Positions 37,947-46,903 of a stretch of DNA of 64,000 nucleotides are shown here, piece after piece. Origin of the DNA: Shewanella psychromarinicola. GTDB lineage: Bacteria > Pseudomonadota > Gammaproteobacteria > Enterobacterales > Shewanellaceae. The stretch spans positions 2,790,001 to 2,854,000 of the forward strand of contig NZ_CP034073.1 of the NCBI RefSeq assembly GCF_003855155.1, written 5' to 3'. The translations under genes were made by a program, and so were the position numbers. Position 1 is the stretch's first letter, and each line of letters starts with the position of its first letter. The notes beneath the pieces were generated by a model. That model was not told where the DNA came from, ran no database searches, and saw only the letters and a list, made by a program, of their open reading frames with translations.

Positions 37947-38336
37947 GGCAGAGAGACTAAGTATGACGTTAATATTTTTGCATTGTTCAGGCTGTACTCG
38001 TGTTGTCTGGTTCTAACGAGTCTTTAAGGCGTATGAATGCGATCGAAAAATTCAGCTGATGATTTTGTAACAAACTAATAATCAGGTTCGTTTAATTGCA
38101 CTCAACCGTCCTTCATAGTGTCACCCAGATCGATTGATATGCTTGAAGCACTTTCAGTTGTGCTATAGGAGGCGGAAAGTGAAACTATTGTTCGGATAAT
38201 TGTCCTTGCCAGAGGTTATGAATAGCTGAGCCCAGCGAGTGACTGCTTTATTTAGCAATGGACATGGGTAAATGCATTAATTTAAGTTTGATGGGGTAAC
38301 ACTAGGAAGTTTTAAAGAGAGGAATAACAATAAAAA
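37947..38336. other. Intergenic stretch before the tRNA array
   Basis: About 390 bases without a gene that I can support. No strong terminator for the minus-strand tRNA array is visible here, although the array must end near this side. Confidence 0.4.
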
Positions 38337-38431
38337 TGGTTGCGGGAGTAGGACTTGATAAAAAACTACAACCTTCGACTCTTTATTTATAAAAGCTGAG
38401 CCCGACGATCTAGCAATTGTTCCATTATGCA
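38337..38431 (-). pseudogene. Remodelled initiator-tRNA-like copy A
   Basis: Similar to the neighbouring tRNA-fMet genes over both ends, but with an insertion in the T arm (cttgataaaaaactac for cttgaacctac) and an enlarged anticodon arm (cttcgactctttatttata in place of cttcgggttat). The 5' acceptor half is also decayed (ttatgca for tcccgcg). The most divergent of three such copies; probably non-functional as tRNA. Confidence 0.7.
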
Positions 38432-38475
38432 TCTGACAACGCTATAAATTATTTTAATTCTATTGACTAAAGAAA

Positions 38476-38551
<76 letters not shown>

Positions 38552-38597
38552 TCCGATAAAACGCTATCAATTATTTTTATTCTATTGACTAAAGAAA

Positions 38598-38690
38598 TGG
38601 TTGCAGGAGTAGGACTTGATAAAACTACGACCTTCGACTCTTTATTTATAAAAAGCTGAGCCCGATGAATCATCAATTTCTAGAACCGCG
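38598..38690 (-). pseudogene. Remodelled initiator-tRNA-like copy B
   Basis: Shares the T-arm insertion and enlarged anticodon arm of copies A and C, and has further changes in the acceptor stem (gcagg for gcggg) and D arm. It lies between intact copies 1 and 2. Confidence 0.7.
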
Positions 38691-38731
38691 TCCTATAAGA
38701 CTAGACGTTTAATATTCTTATTACTAAGAAA

Positions 38732-38807
<76 letters not shown>

Positions 38808-38852
38808 TCCGATAAACGCTATCAATTATTTTAATTCTATTGACTAAAGAAA

Positions 38853-38947
38853 TGTTTGCGGGAGTAGGACTTGATAAAAACTACGACCTTCGACTCTTTA
38901 TTTATAAAAAGTTGAGCCCGACGAGATAACAACAGCTCCATCCCGCG
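38853..38947 (-). pseudogene. Remodelled initiator-tRNA-like copy C
   Basis: The best kept of the three variants: both halves of the acceptor stem (CGCGGGA / TCCCGCA) are intact and the 3' end reads ACA instead of CCA. The anticodon loop is replaced by an AT-rich insert flanked by GGCTC/GAGTC, which can pair. The T arm has an inserted TTTTTAT. It may fold as an extended cloverleaf, but a role as tRNA is unlikely. Confidence 0.7.
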
Positions 38948-38992
38948 TCCGATAGACGCTATCAATTATTTTAATTCTATTGATTAAAGAAA

Positions 38993-39068
<76 letters not shown>

Positions 39069-39113
39069 TCCGACAAACGCTATCAATTATTTTAATTCTA
39101 TTGACTAAAGAAA

Positions 39114-39189
<76 letters not shown>

Positions 39190-39234
39190 TCCGACAAACG
39201 CTATCAATTGTTTTTATTCTATTGATTAAAGAAA

Positions 39235-39310
<76 letters not shown>

Positions 39311-39388
39311 TCCGATAAATACTGCTTCAATCTGCCATGTTAAACTTGCTAGTTAGCGCGTTTAACTGTCTGCTTCAAAGCGGGGCGA

Positions 39389-39417
39389 ACTATAGCGATC
39401 CCCGTTTATATTTGCAA
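39389..39417 (-). promoter_or_regulatory. Promoter of the initiator-tRNA array
   Basis: On the minus strand TTGCAA (-35) and TATAGT (-10) are 17 bases apart. They are followed by TCGCCCCGC, a GC-rich discriminator typical for stable-RNA promoters under stringent control. Confidence 0.75.
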
Positions 39418-39604
39418 GTAAAATCTAGGGGTAGTCTTTTATTTGCTGGTAAAATAAGCGAGTCACTGCTTTATCGTACGATATTGAGAAATTAACCCTA
39501 AAATAAGCGAATTTTGCAGCCCATTTCGATAAGTCATTGGGGTTATGTGTTTGTGCAGGTATAATGTTGCACTGAATTTTGCGTAACCGATGACTGACTA
39601 ATAC

Positions 39605-41743
39605 ATGTTTAATTTTTTTGCTGCAGCCCCAAAGGGGTTCGAATATAGCCTTGCTTCTGAACTTAAAGAGTTTGGCGCAACCGACGTTAAAGAAAGTGTT
39701 GCTGGAGTGTATTTTTGTGCTCCACTAGAACTGGCTTATCGAATTACATTATGGACTCGCCTAGCGAGTCGTATCGTATTAGTGATCTATAAAGGAGCTT
39801 GTGATTCTGCTGAGCAACTTTATAACGCAGCATACTGCATTGATTGGCCATCGCATTTTTCCCATAAAAAAACCTTCAGTATTGATTTTCATGGCACGGG
39901 TGGTTTTATTAATAACACTCAATTTGGTGCGCTGAAAATTAAAGATGCTGTTGTAGATCGCTTTCGCGATGATGGTACAGTGCGTCCGGATGTTGAACGT
40001 GTCAATCCAGATTTTAAAATTGATGCTCATTACCGTAATGGTCAACTAACTATTTCAATGAATTTCTCTGGCGCTTCATTACATCAACGCGGATACCGTT
40101 CAACAACAGGTGAGGCACCATTAAAAGAAAACCTTGCTGCCAATATGTTGGTACGTAGTGGCTGGCAAGCAAATCCAATTACTGTGCTTGACCCATTTTG
40201 TGGTAGCGGTACGATATTGATTGAAGCTGCATTAATGGCTGCAGACATTGCTCCTGGACTTAAACGTGAAAAATTTGGTTTCGAAAATTGGCAGAGCCAC
40301 AATAAAGCCATGTGGCAGGTTATTTTTGACGAAGCTCAAGCGCGTGCAACCTTGGGTAAAACACGTTGTAAACTCAAATTTTACGGATCAGATATAGCAC
40401 CGCACTTGATTTCTATTGCTCAACGTAATGCTGAAAATGCTGGCGTAGCTGAATTAATTGAATTTAGTGTTTCAGATGCGCTGGATGTGACGCCTCCCGT
40501 AAGTGAAGGCTTTTTAATTTCGAACCCACCCTACGGTGAGCGTTTGGGAAATGTCACTGAACTTTTACAACTCTATTACCAGTTAGGTGATAAGTTTAAG
40601 AAAGAGTTTGGTGGCTGGAAAATTGCCATGTTATGTAGCGACATAGAGCTGATTTCATCGCTTAAATTAAAAGCGGATAAGCAAATGAAAATGTTCAACG
40701 GTGCATTAGAATGTGCTTTTAACATTTATACCTTACACGCAAACAGTACTCGTCGAGATGTGCCTGTATTGCCAGAAGGTGCTGATATTACTGATATCGC
40801 CCCAGCATTTGCTAATCGTATTAAAAAGAATATTAAACAGTTTGAAAAATGGGCTAAAAAAGAGCGCATCGACAGTTACCGTTTATATGATGCAGATTTA
40901 CCAGAGTATAACGTTGCGATTGATAAGTATGTCGATTATGTGGTTATTCAAGAGTATTCAGCTCCAGCAACCATTCCAGAAGCAGTGACTAAACGTCGTC
41001 TTAGTGACGTGCTATTAGCATTGCCAGGCGCATTAGGTATCCATCCCGATCGCATTACCTTAAAAACCCGCGAACGTCAGAAAGGCGCCAATCAGTATCA
41101 AAAGATTGACGAGCGTAAATTGGAAGTTATCACTCAAGAATATGGTGCTAAATTCAAGCTTAACTTAACCGGTTATTTAGATACTGGTTTGTTTCTTGAT
41201 CATCGTGTTACACGCAAATTGGTCGGTGATAAAGCAAAGGGCAAAAATGTCCTTAACTTATTCGCTTATACTGGTTCTGCATCTGTACATGCTGCGATTG
41301 GCGGGGCTAAATCGGTCACTACAATCGACATGTCTAATACCTACATCAATTGGGCTAAAGAAAACTTCGCCTTAAATGGATTGTCCGGTAAGCAATATGA
41401 CTTTATTCAAGCAGACTGCTTACAGTGGATTAAAGACAACAGTCAACAGAAGTTTGACCTTATTTTTATTGATCCTCCTACGTTTTCAAATTCAAAACGC
41501 ATGGAAGACAGTTGGGATGTACAACGGGATCATGCAGAGATGTTAGGCGGATTAATTAAACTACTGTCTCCAAATGGCGAACTTGTTTTTTCAAATAACA
41601 AGCGTAAATTTAAAATGGATATCGAAACGTTGAACCAAGCGGGTATCGACGTGACTAATATCGACCATCTATGTTTACCGCTGGATTATAAACGTAATCC
41701 ACATATCCATAATGTGTGGCTACTGACTCATGCAAAAAAATAG
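39605..41743 (+). CDS. rlmL: 23S rRNA methyltransferase RlmKL (m2G2445/m7G2069)
   Basis: The 712-residue protein is the fused bifunctional enzyme: an N-terminal THUMP domain (about 45-155), an RlmL-type domain with [14 protein letters not shown] (near 197) and NPPYGERL (near 307) for N2 methylation of G2445, and a C-terminal RlmK domain with [14 protein letters not shown] and DPPTFSNSK for N7 methylation of G2069. Length is like that of E. coli RlmKL. The next gene begins 14 bases before its stop. The order rlmL-uup-rmf-fabA-lonH is kept from E. coli, with other genes placed between. Confidence 0.95.
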   Translation: MFNFFAAAPKGFEYSLASELKEFGATDVKESVAGVYFCAPLELAYRITLWTRLASRIVLVIYKGACDSAEQLYNAAYCIDWPSHFSHKKTFSIDFHGTGGFINNTQFGALKIKDAVVDRFRDDGTVRPDVERVNPDFKIDAHYRNGQLTISMNFSGASLHQRGYRSTTGEAPLKENLAANMLVRSGWQANPITVLDPFCGSGTILIEAALMAADIAPGLKREKFGFENWQSHNKAMWQVIFDEAQARATLGKTRCKLKFYGSDIAPHLISIAQRNAENAGVAELIEFSVSDALDVTPPVSEGFLISNPPYGERLGNVTELLQLYYQLGDKFKKEFGGWKIAMLCSDIELISSLKLKADKQMKMFNGALECAFNIYTLHANSTRRDVPVLPEGADITDIAPAFANRIKKNIKQFEKWAKKERIDSYRLYDADLPEYNVAIDKYVDYVVIQEYSAPATIPEAVTKRRLSDVLLALPGALGIHPDRITLKTRERQKGANQYQKIDERKLEVITQEYGAKFKLNLTGYLDTGLFLDHRVTRKLVGDKAKGKNVLNLFAYTGSASVHAAIGGAKSVTTIDMSNTYINWAKENFALNGLSGKQYDFIQADCLQWIKDNSQQKFDLIFIDPPTFSNSKRMEDSWDVQRDHAEMLGGLIKLLSPNGELVFSNNKRKFKMDIETLNQAGIDVTNIDHLCLPLDYKRNPHIHNVWLLTHAKK

Positions 41744-41966
41744 TGCAGTAGCTTATGTGCTTTATCACACAGAGGGTTGCCATCTGTGTGATATAGCCCA
41801 AGCACTGGTTGAGCAAACCGCAATACATTATCAGCACATCGATATTTGTGATAACGCATCACTTACAGAGCGTTATAACATGAGCATTCCTGTATTTGTA
41901 CAGGGAGAGCGTGAGTTATTCTGGCCTTTCGATGCCGCACAATTACAAAAATTTTTAGGAGTTTAG
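41730..41966 (+). CDS. Glutaredoxin-like protein (DUF836 type)
   Basis: The 78-residue protein has a thioredoxin fold pattern with CHLCDIA at residues 17-23, a CxxC redox motif near the start of helix 1, and the cis-proline stretch IPVF further on. It belongs to the glutaredoxin-like DUF836 group. Its substrate is unknown. It overlaps the end of rlmL by 14 bases and ends two bases before uup, so the three genes are one translation unit. Confidence 0.83.
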   Translation: MQKNSAVAYVLYHTEGCHLCDIAQALVEQTAIHYQHIDICDNASLTERYNMSIPVFVQGERELFWPFDAAQLQKFLGV

Positions 41967-41967
41967 A

Positions 41968-43884
41968 TTGAGTCTGGTACGGATTAATAATGGCTCGTTA
42001 GCCTACGGTTACATTCCTTTGCTGCTAAATGCAGACTTTACCATTGAACCTGGTGAGCGCGTGTGTATCGTCGGTCGTAACGGCGCCGGTAAATCAAGTT
42101 TAATGAAAGTGCTATCAGGTGATGTATTACTTGATGATGGTGAGTTTAATATTACAAATGACGTTAATGTTAGTCGTTTACAACAAGACCCACCTAAAGC
42201 AGAAACCGGAACGGTTTACGCTTATATCGCGGCGGGTCTTAAAGAAATTGGTGAAGCGTTAGAAAAGTATCATCAATTATCTCATGATGTTGCAGAAGCT
42301 AATCCTGAGCAGATGGATCGTATGCTCAATCAAATGCAGCGTCTGCAAGAAGTGTTAGATCACAATGACGGTTGGCAATTAGATTCGCGTATTATTCAAA
42401 ACTGTCAGTTATTAGGCTTAGATCCCGATCAGCCATTGAATGAGTTGTCTGGCGGTTGGCAGCGTAAAGTGGCATTAGCTCGCGCACTCGTTGTTAACCC
42501 TGATTTACTGCTGCTTGACGAACCTACTAACCATTTAGATATCGATACCATTGAGTGGTTAGAGCAATTCTTATTAAGCTTTAAAGGCGCAATCGTGTTT
42601 GTAAGCCATGACCGTGGCTTTATTCAACGAATGGCAACACGTATTGTCGATTTAGATCGTGGTGTGGTCATTTCGTTTCCAGGTAACTACCAAGCATATT
42701 TAGATGGTAAGCAAGAATGGTTACGGGTAGAAGCCGAGAAAAACGCTCATTTCGATAAAAAACTTGCTGATGAAGAAACCTGGATCCGTCAGGGTGTTAA
42801 GGCTCGTCGTACTCGAAATGAAGGTCGTGTTCGAGCGCTAAAAGCATTACGAACTGAACGTAGCGAGCGTTTAAATCGTCTAGGTAACGCCAAAATGGCC
42901 GTGTCTGACGCCGACCGTTCTGGAAAGTTAGTCTTTGATATTAAAGATCTTAACTATAATTTACCGGATAAAAATTTAGTTAAAAACTTCAGTACTACGG
43001 TAATGCGTGGCGATCGTATAGCATTAATTGGTCCAAACGGTTGTGGTAAATCGACATTAATCAAACTGTTGATTGAAAAGTTACAACCCCAGTCTGGCGA
43101 AATTAAAGTCGGCACTAAGTTAGACGTTGCCTATTTTGACCAGTATCGTGAAGCGCTTGATCCTGAGAAAACCGTAGAAGAAAACGTGGGTGAGGGTAAA
43201 AGTACCGTCACTATTAATGGCCAAGATCGTCATATTCTGAGTTATCTACAAGATTTCTTGTTTTCACCCATGCGTGCCCGTACGCCGGTCAAAGCACTTT
43301 CTGGTGGTGAAAAGAATCGTTTGTTATTGGCGAGATTATTATTACGTCCAGCAAATCTAATTATTCTAGATGAACCAACAAACGATCTTGATATTGAGAC
43401 CCTAGAGTTGTTAGAGTCACTACTTGCTGATTTTGAAGGCACATTACTCATAGTCAGTCACGATAGAGCATTTATTGACAATACTGTCACCAGTAGCTGG
43501 TGGTTTGCAGGTAATGGTCAGTGGGCAGAATATGTTGGTGGTTATCAAGATGCGGTGGCTCAAGGCGCAAAATTTTATTCTGAGGAACCAGTTGCCAGTA
43601 ATGTTGTCCAACCTGCAGCAGTGGTTGAAACAAAGTCTGTAAACATCCCTGAGAAAACAGCCAAAAAACTGTCTTATAAATTGCAACAAGAATTAGATAC
43701 GCTTCCGGGCCAAATGGAACAGCTCGAGCAAGAAATTGCGCAAATGCAGTTAGCCGTAGGTGGTGCTGATTTTTATAATCAACCGCAGGATTCGGTTAAT
43801 AAAGCACTGCAGTTGTTGGCAGAAAAAGAACAAAATTTAGACGTTTGCTTTGAGCGATGGGAAGAGCTTGAGTCACTGAAGTAA
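41968..43884 (+). CDS. uup: ABC-F family ATPase Uup
   Basis: The 638-residue protein has two ATP-binding cassettes without membrane helices: Walker A GRNGAGKSS (near 36) with LSGGWQRKVALARAL, and GPNGCGKST (near 352) with LSGGEKNRLLLARLLL. An arginine/lysine-rich linker joins them and a coiled-coil C-terminal domain (about 560-638) binds nucleic acid, as in E. coli Uup. ABC-F proteins act on ribosomes; Uup also limits precise transposon excision. The start is TTG with TAGGAG upstream. Confidence 0.94.
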   Translation: MSLVRINNGSLAYGYIPLLLNADFTIEPGERVCIVGRNGAGKSSLMKVLSGDVLLDDGEFNITNDVNVSRLQQDPPKAETGTVYAYIAAGLKEIGEALEKYHQLSHDVAEANPEQMDRMLNQMQRLQEVLDHNDGWQLDSRIIQNCQLLGLDPDQPLNELSGGWQRKVALARALVVNPDLLLLDEPTNHLDIDTIEWLEQFLLSFKGAIVFVSHDRGFIQRMATRIVDLDRGVVISFPGNYQAYLDGKQEWLRVEAEKNAHFDKKLADEETWIRQGVKARRTRNEGRVRALKALRTERSERLNRLGNAKMAVSDADRSGKLVFDIKDLNYNLPDKNLVKNFSTTVMRGDRIALIGPNGCGKSTLIKLLIEKLQPQSGEIKVGTKLDVAYFDQYREALDPEKTVEENVGEGKSTVTINGQDRHILSYLQDFLFSPMRARTPVKALSGGEKNRLLLARLLLRPANLIILDEPTNDLDIETLELLESLLADFEGTLLIVSHDRAFIDNTVTSSWWFAGNGQWAEYVGGYQDAVAQGAKFYSEEPVASNVVQPAAVVETKSVNIPEKTAKKLSYKLQQELDTLPGQMEQLEQEIAQMQLAVGGADFYNQPQDSVNKALQLLAEKEQNLDVCFERWEELESLK

Positions 43885-43909
43885 AGCATAATAAAACAGG
43901 AATAGTTAC

Positions 43910-45799
43910 ATGAAGTTAAAGTTTGATAAAGCCTTATCCCTTGTTGCGATAGGTGTATTAAGTGTCATTGGAACAGTTCAAGCTGCGCCAGTATATGAAA
44001 TTGTTAATATTGAAGATTTCGACCTAAATGGCACCATTGACGGTACACGTAATGGCTATGCCATGGCGGTGAACAGTGAAGATGAAGTTGTCGGTATTTC
44101 AAAAGGTAAAAAGAAACTTAGCACCGAAGACATTGAAGGCGGCATCATTGATGTTGAAGATGGTATTTCTGATGCGGAAGAAATTACCTATTCAGTATTA
44201 ACACCAATAGAGGCAAATAACTTCACCGTCACTACCAGTGCAAATGCCGCTGAAGGCGCTTGGAAACCTTCATTTTATAGCCTAGCTGGTACTACTAATC
44301 CTACTGACGAAGACAGTGATGGTGAACTAGTTGTTAATTCAATTGATAGCTTCTTCTATGGCCTTAACAGTAATGGCACCAAAGTAGGTGCTTATACTGG
44401 CGTAGAAAAAACCTTAGCTTATGAAGGTACCAGTACCACCCAAGAGCTTTGGTATTATCGTGATTTTGAACTGCGTGCTATCGCAGTGAAAGATGACGTC
44501 GAATATTCATTGCTTCCTCCTTACACTACCTATGAACGTCTACAAGACGGTGATACTAGCGCTGCGACCGTTGAGTTAGGCGGTTCATCAGTAGCAGCGG
44601 ACGTAAACGATAATAACCTTGTTGTCGGTTATGGTAGTACCGCATTAGTGTCATCAAGTGTTGACCGTGTAGATAGCTGTATTGCAAGCGCAGAAGACAC
44701 CGATGCAGATAATCCTACGCCACTCGCTGTTTGTATTCAAGATTCTCAGTATCCAGACACTAACAGCCGTCGTTACATTCTTTATCAAACACGCGCTTTA
44801 GTGTGGGATTTAAACAACCTAGACGATACCGGTGTACCTGAGCGAACTCAATTACCGTTAGGACTGACTCCAGACGATGATTCAACGCTAATTTATACTG
44901 CCCAAGCATTAGGTGTTAACGGCAATGATGATTTGGCCGGACGCTCACATGTTTATCGTAATGGCGACACCGATAAATTATATTTTGATGCTGCTTACTG
45001 GAAAAAGAATGCCAACGGTGAATATCAATATAATTGGGTAGATATGGATGACGACGTCACTAGCTCTATCGCATATGATATTAACAATGATGGTATGTTA
45101 GTGGGCAGTTATCGCAAATATATTGGTGGTTATTTACGTGATAAATTCTTCACGTTAGATACTAATAATCCAGAACAAGGAATTGTTACGCCGAATGACT
45201 TCCAAACCACATTGTCGGATTTAAGTAGCAAACCTAAAGATATCAATAATAAAGGCCAAGTTGTCGGTTATATTGAATCAACTTACGACAAAGAAAAGCC
45301 TCGTCCAAAAGTGGGGTTCTTATTTGACAATAACACCAGTGAGTTTGTTAATTTAAATGATCGCCTTACCTGCGGTTCTAAAGGCTACGAACAGAATACC
45401 GATGGAGAGTGGGCTCGTCATCAAGTGAGTATTCAAGACGGCACCGGTGAAATTTTAAACTACAACACCGACATTCAAGTTGTTGAAGCTAATAATATTA
45501 ATGAAGACGGCACTATCGTCGGTACGGCGTTTATTCGTAAACCACAATATCAAACAGATGCCATTACTGGTAATGTGCTTGTCGGTGAAAATAACCTACC
45601 GTTATTTGAACTAGACGGTAACGGCGACCCAGTGACAGCGTATTTGCCGCGAATGGTGATTTTGAAGCCAACTTCTGGTGAAGCGTGTAACACATCGGAT
45701 GCCGTTGAAGAAGAGGCTTATGTACGCAAAGGTGCGGCCAGTTTTGCTTGGTTATTCACCTTGCCATTATTATGGTTACGTCGCCGAGTGAAAAAATAG
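43910..45799 (+). CDS. DUF3466 exported protein with C-terminal sorting-type tail
   Basis: The 629-residue protein has a signal peptide (cleaved near VQA-AP) and repeated short modules containing NDNNLVVGYG- or NNKGQVVGYIES-like stretches, typical for DUF3466. The C-terminus is SFAWLFTLPLLWLRRRVKK: a small-residue motif, hydrophobic helix and arginine cluster, which resembles GlyGly-CTERM or similar sorting signals handled by rhomboid-type proteases. It would thus be exported and anchored or processed at the envelope. Function is unknown. It takes the place where E. coli has pqiABC. A strong terminator follows. Confidence 0.8.
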   Translation: MKLKFDKALSLVAIGVLSVIGTVQAAPVYEIVNIEDFDLNGTIDGTRNGYAMAVNSEDEVVGISKGKKKLSTEDIEGGIIDVEDGISDAEEITYSVLTPIEANNFTVTTSANAAEGAWKPSFYSLAGTTNPTDEDSDGELVVNSIDSFFYGLNSNGTKVGAYTGVEKTLAYEGTSTTQELWYYRDFELRAIAVKDDVEYSLLPPYTTYERLQDGDTSAATVELGGSSVAADVNDNNLVVGYGSTALVSSSVDRVDSCIASAEDTDADNPTPLAVCIQDSQYPDTNSRRYILYQTRALVWDLNNLDDTGVPERTQLPLGLTPDDDSTLIYTAQALGVNGNDDLAGRSHVYRNGDTDKLYFDAAYWKKNANGEYQYNWVDMDDDVTSSIAYDINNDGMLVGSYRKYIGGYLRDKFFTLDTNNPEQGIVTPNDFQTTLSDLSSKPKDINNKGQVVGYIESTYDKEKPRPKVGFLFDNNTSEFVNLNDRLTCGSKGYEQNTDGEWARHQVSIQDGTGEILNYNTDIQVVEANNINEDGTIVGTAFIRKPQYQTDAITGNVLVGENNLPLFELDGNGDPVTAYLPRMVILKPTSGEACNTSDAVEEEAYVRKGAASFAWLFTLPLLWLRRRVKK

Positions 45800-45856
45800 G
45801 CTTACGGTAATCACAGTCATTTAGCACCTCAAACATGGGGTAGTCTAGAAACACAG

Positions 45857-45888
45857 AAAATCGAGGATAAATTCCTCGATTTTTTTTA
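45857..45888 (+). terminator. Terminator after the DUF3466 gene
   Basis: Stem aaaatcgagg(a) / (t)cctcgatttt, loop of about six bases, then eight T. It ends the rlmL-uup-DUF3466 run. Confidence 0.88.
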
Positions 45889-46030
45889 ACTTAATTCTCA
45901 ATACTTTAATAAAAAAGCATTAAAATGAGGTTATTTTTAATTGATTTTGGTCAAAAACGTTCTATTCCTATGTTTAAGGCTTCAGCTTCATCATGTCAAA
46001 CAGAAGCCTGTCACTGAAGAGGACGTATGC

Positions 46031-46207
46031 ATGAAAAGACAGAAAAGAGATCGTTTAGACAGAGCATTTTCAAAAGGATTTCAAGCCGGAGTAGGAGGGC
46101 GTTCTAAGGAGGTTTGTCCCCATTCGAATCTGGATTCACGGTCTCAATGGTTAGGCGGATGGCGTGAAGGTATTGATGGCCGTCTTAATGGCCTATTTAA
46201 TAAGTAA
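46031..46207 (+). CDS. rmf: Ribosome modulation factor
   Basis: The 58-residue protein starts MKRQKRDRLDRAFSKGFQAG and contains GRSKEVCPHSNLDSRSQWLGGWREG, almost the same as E. coli RMF. RMF binds 70S ribosomes in stationary phase and pairs them into dormant 100S particles. I chose the ATG at 46031, preceded by AGAGGA; a longer frame upstream is not supported. The gene converges on fabA, as it neighbours fabA in E. coli. Confidence 0.95.
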   Translation: MKRQKRDRLDRAFSKGFQAGVGGRSKEVCPHSNLDSRSQWLGGWREGIDGRLNGLFNK

Positions 46208-46236
46208 CACTTAACTTAACAAGCAACACTTAACAA

Positions 46237-46267
46237 AATGCCCTCACGACGAATGTCGGAGGGCATT
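46237..46267 (-). terminator. Terminator between rmf and fabA
   Basis: Stem aatgccctc / gagggcatt with additional inner pairing (cgac/gtcg). The T run is on the minus strand (TTTTG), so fabA is the main client, and rmf may share it. Confidence 0.7.
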
Positions 46268-46309
46268 GAATAACGTAAATTAACGCTGTCACCACATAAG
46301 CGAGTGTAT

Positions 46310-46825
46310 TTAGAATGTTGATGTGTCGCTGAAAACACCCACTTTCAAATCAGTTGCTGAATATATTTGACGGCCATCGACTTCCATCGTGGCATCTGCA
46401 ATACCCATCACCAGTTTGCGGTGAATCTTACGTTTAATATTAAGCTTGTAAGTGACTTTCTTTGCATCGGGCAAAACTTGTCCGGTAAATTTCACATCAC
46501 CGACACCTAATGCACGACCTTTCCCTTCAGCGCCTTCCCAGCCTAGGAAGAAACCGACAAGTTGCCACATCGCATCTAGGCCTAAACAACCAGGCATTAC
46601 TGGGTCAGTGATAAAGTGACAATCAAAAAACCAAAGATCTGGGGTGATATCGAGTTCGGCAACAATTTCACCTTTACCATATACACCGCCATCTTGATTA
46701 ATGGTAATGATACGATCAATCATCAACATATTGTCGACAGGTAAACGTGGTCTATTTGGCCCTAAAAGATTGCCATGACCACATGCGACAAGTTGCTCTT
46801 TAGTGAAACTATTAGCTTTTTCCAT
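46310..46825 (-). CDS. fabA: 3-hydroxydecanoyl-ACP dehydratase/isomerase
   Basis: The 171-residue enzyme dehydrates 3-hydroxydecanoyl-ACP and isomerises the product to cis-3-decenoyl-ACP, the branch point for unsaturated fatty acids. The catalytic histidine is His70 ([14 protein letters not shown]) and the aspartate Asp84 (GLDAMW), matching E. coli numbering. Unsaturated chains are important for membrane fluidity in cold water. The promoter upstream carries adjoining FadR and FabR sites, so the gene is probably activated by FadR and repressed by FabR. Confidence 0.97.
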   Translation of the reverse strand: MEKANSFTKEQLVACGHGNLLGPNRPRLPVDNMLMIDRIITINQDGGVYGKGEIVAELDITPDLWFFDCHFITDPVMPGCLGLDAMWQLVGFFLGWEGAEGKGRALGVGDVKFTGQVLPDAKKVTYKLNIKRKIHRKLVMGIADATMEVDGRQIYSATDLKVGVFSDTSTF

Positions 46826-46862
46826 TTAAATCGGTACCACTTAATTGATTGATAATCCCAAT

Positions 46863-46891
46863 AAGATAGCGAACACGTGTAAGCTAAACAA
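46863..46891 (-). promoter_or_regulatory. fabA promoter
   Basis: On the minus strand TTGTTT (-35) and TATCTT (-10) are 17 bases apart. The spacer is filled by the FabR palindrome and the -35 overlaps the FadR site, the same arrangement as in E. coli fabA. Confidence 0.75.
46868..46885. promoter_or_regulatory. FabR operator in the fabA promoter
   Basis: Minus-strand sequence AGCTTACACGTGTTCGCT, palindromic at 14 of 18 positions, is nearly the known E. coli FabR site. A bound repressor would sit between -35 and -10. Confidence 0.78.
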
Positions 46892-46903
46892 CTCCGATCA
46901 CTA
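46887..46903. promoter_or_regulatory. FadR site in the fabA promoter
   Basis: Minus-strand TAGTGATCGGAGTTGTT agrees at 14 of 17 positions with the E. coli fabA FadR site as I recall it. At this upstream position FadR acts as activator in E. coli. It overlaps the last codon of lonH. Confidence 0.7.
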
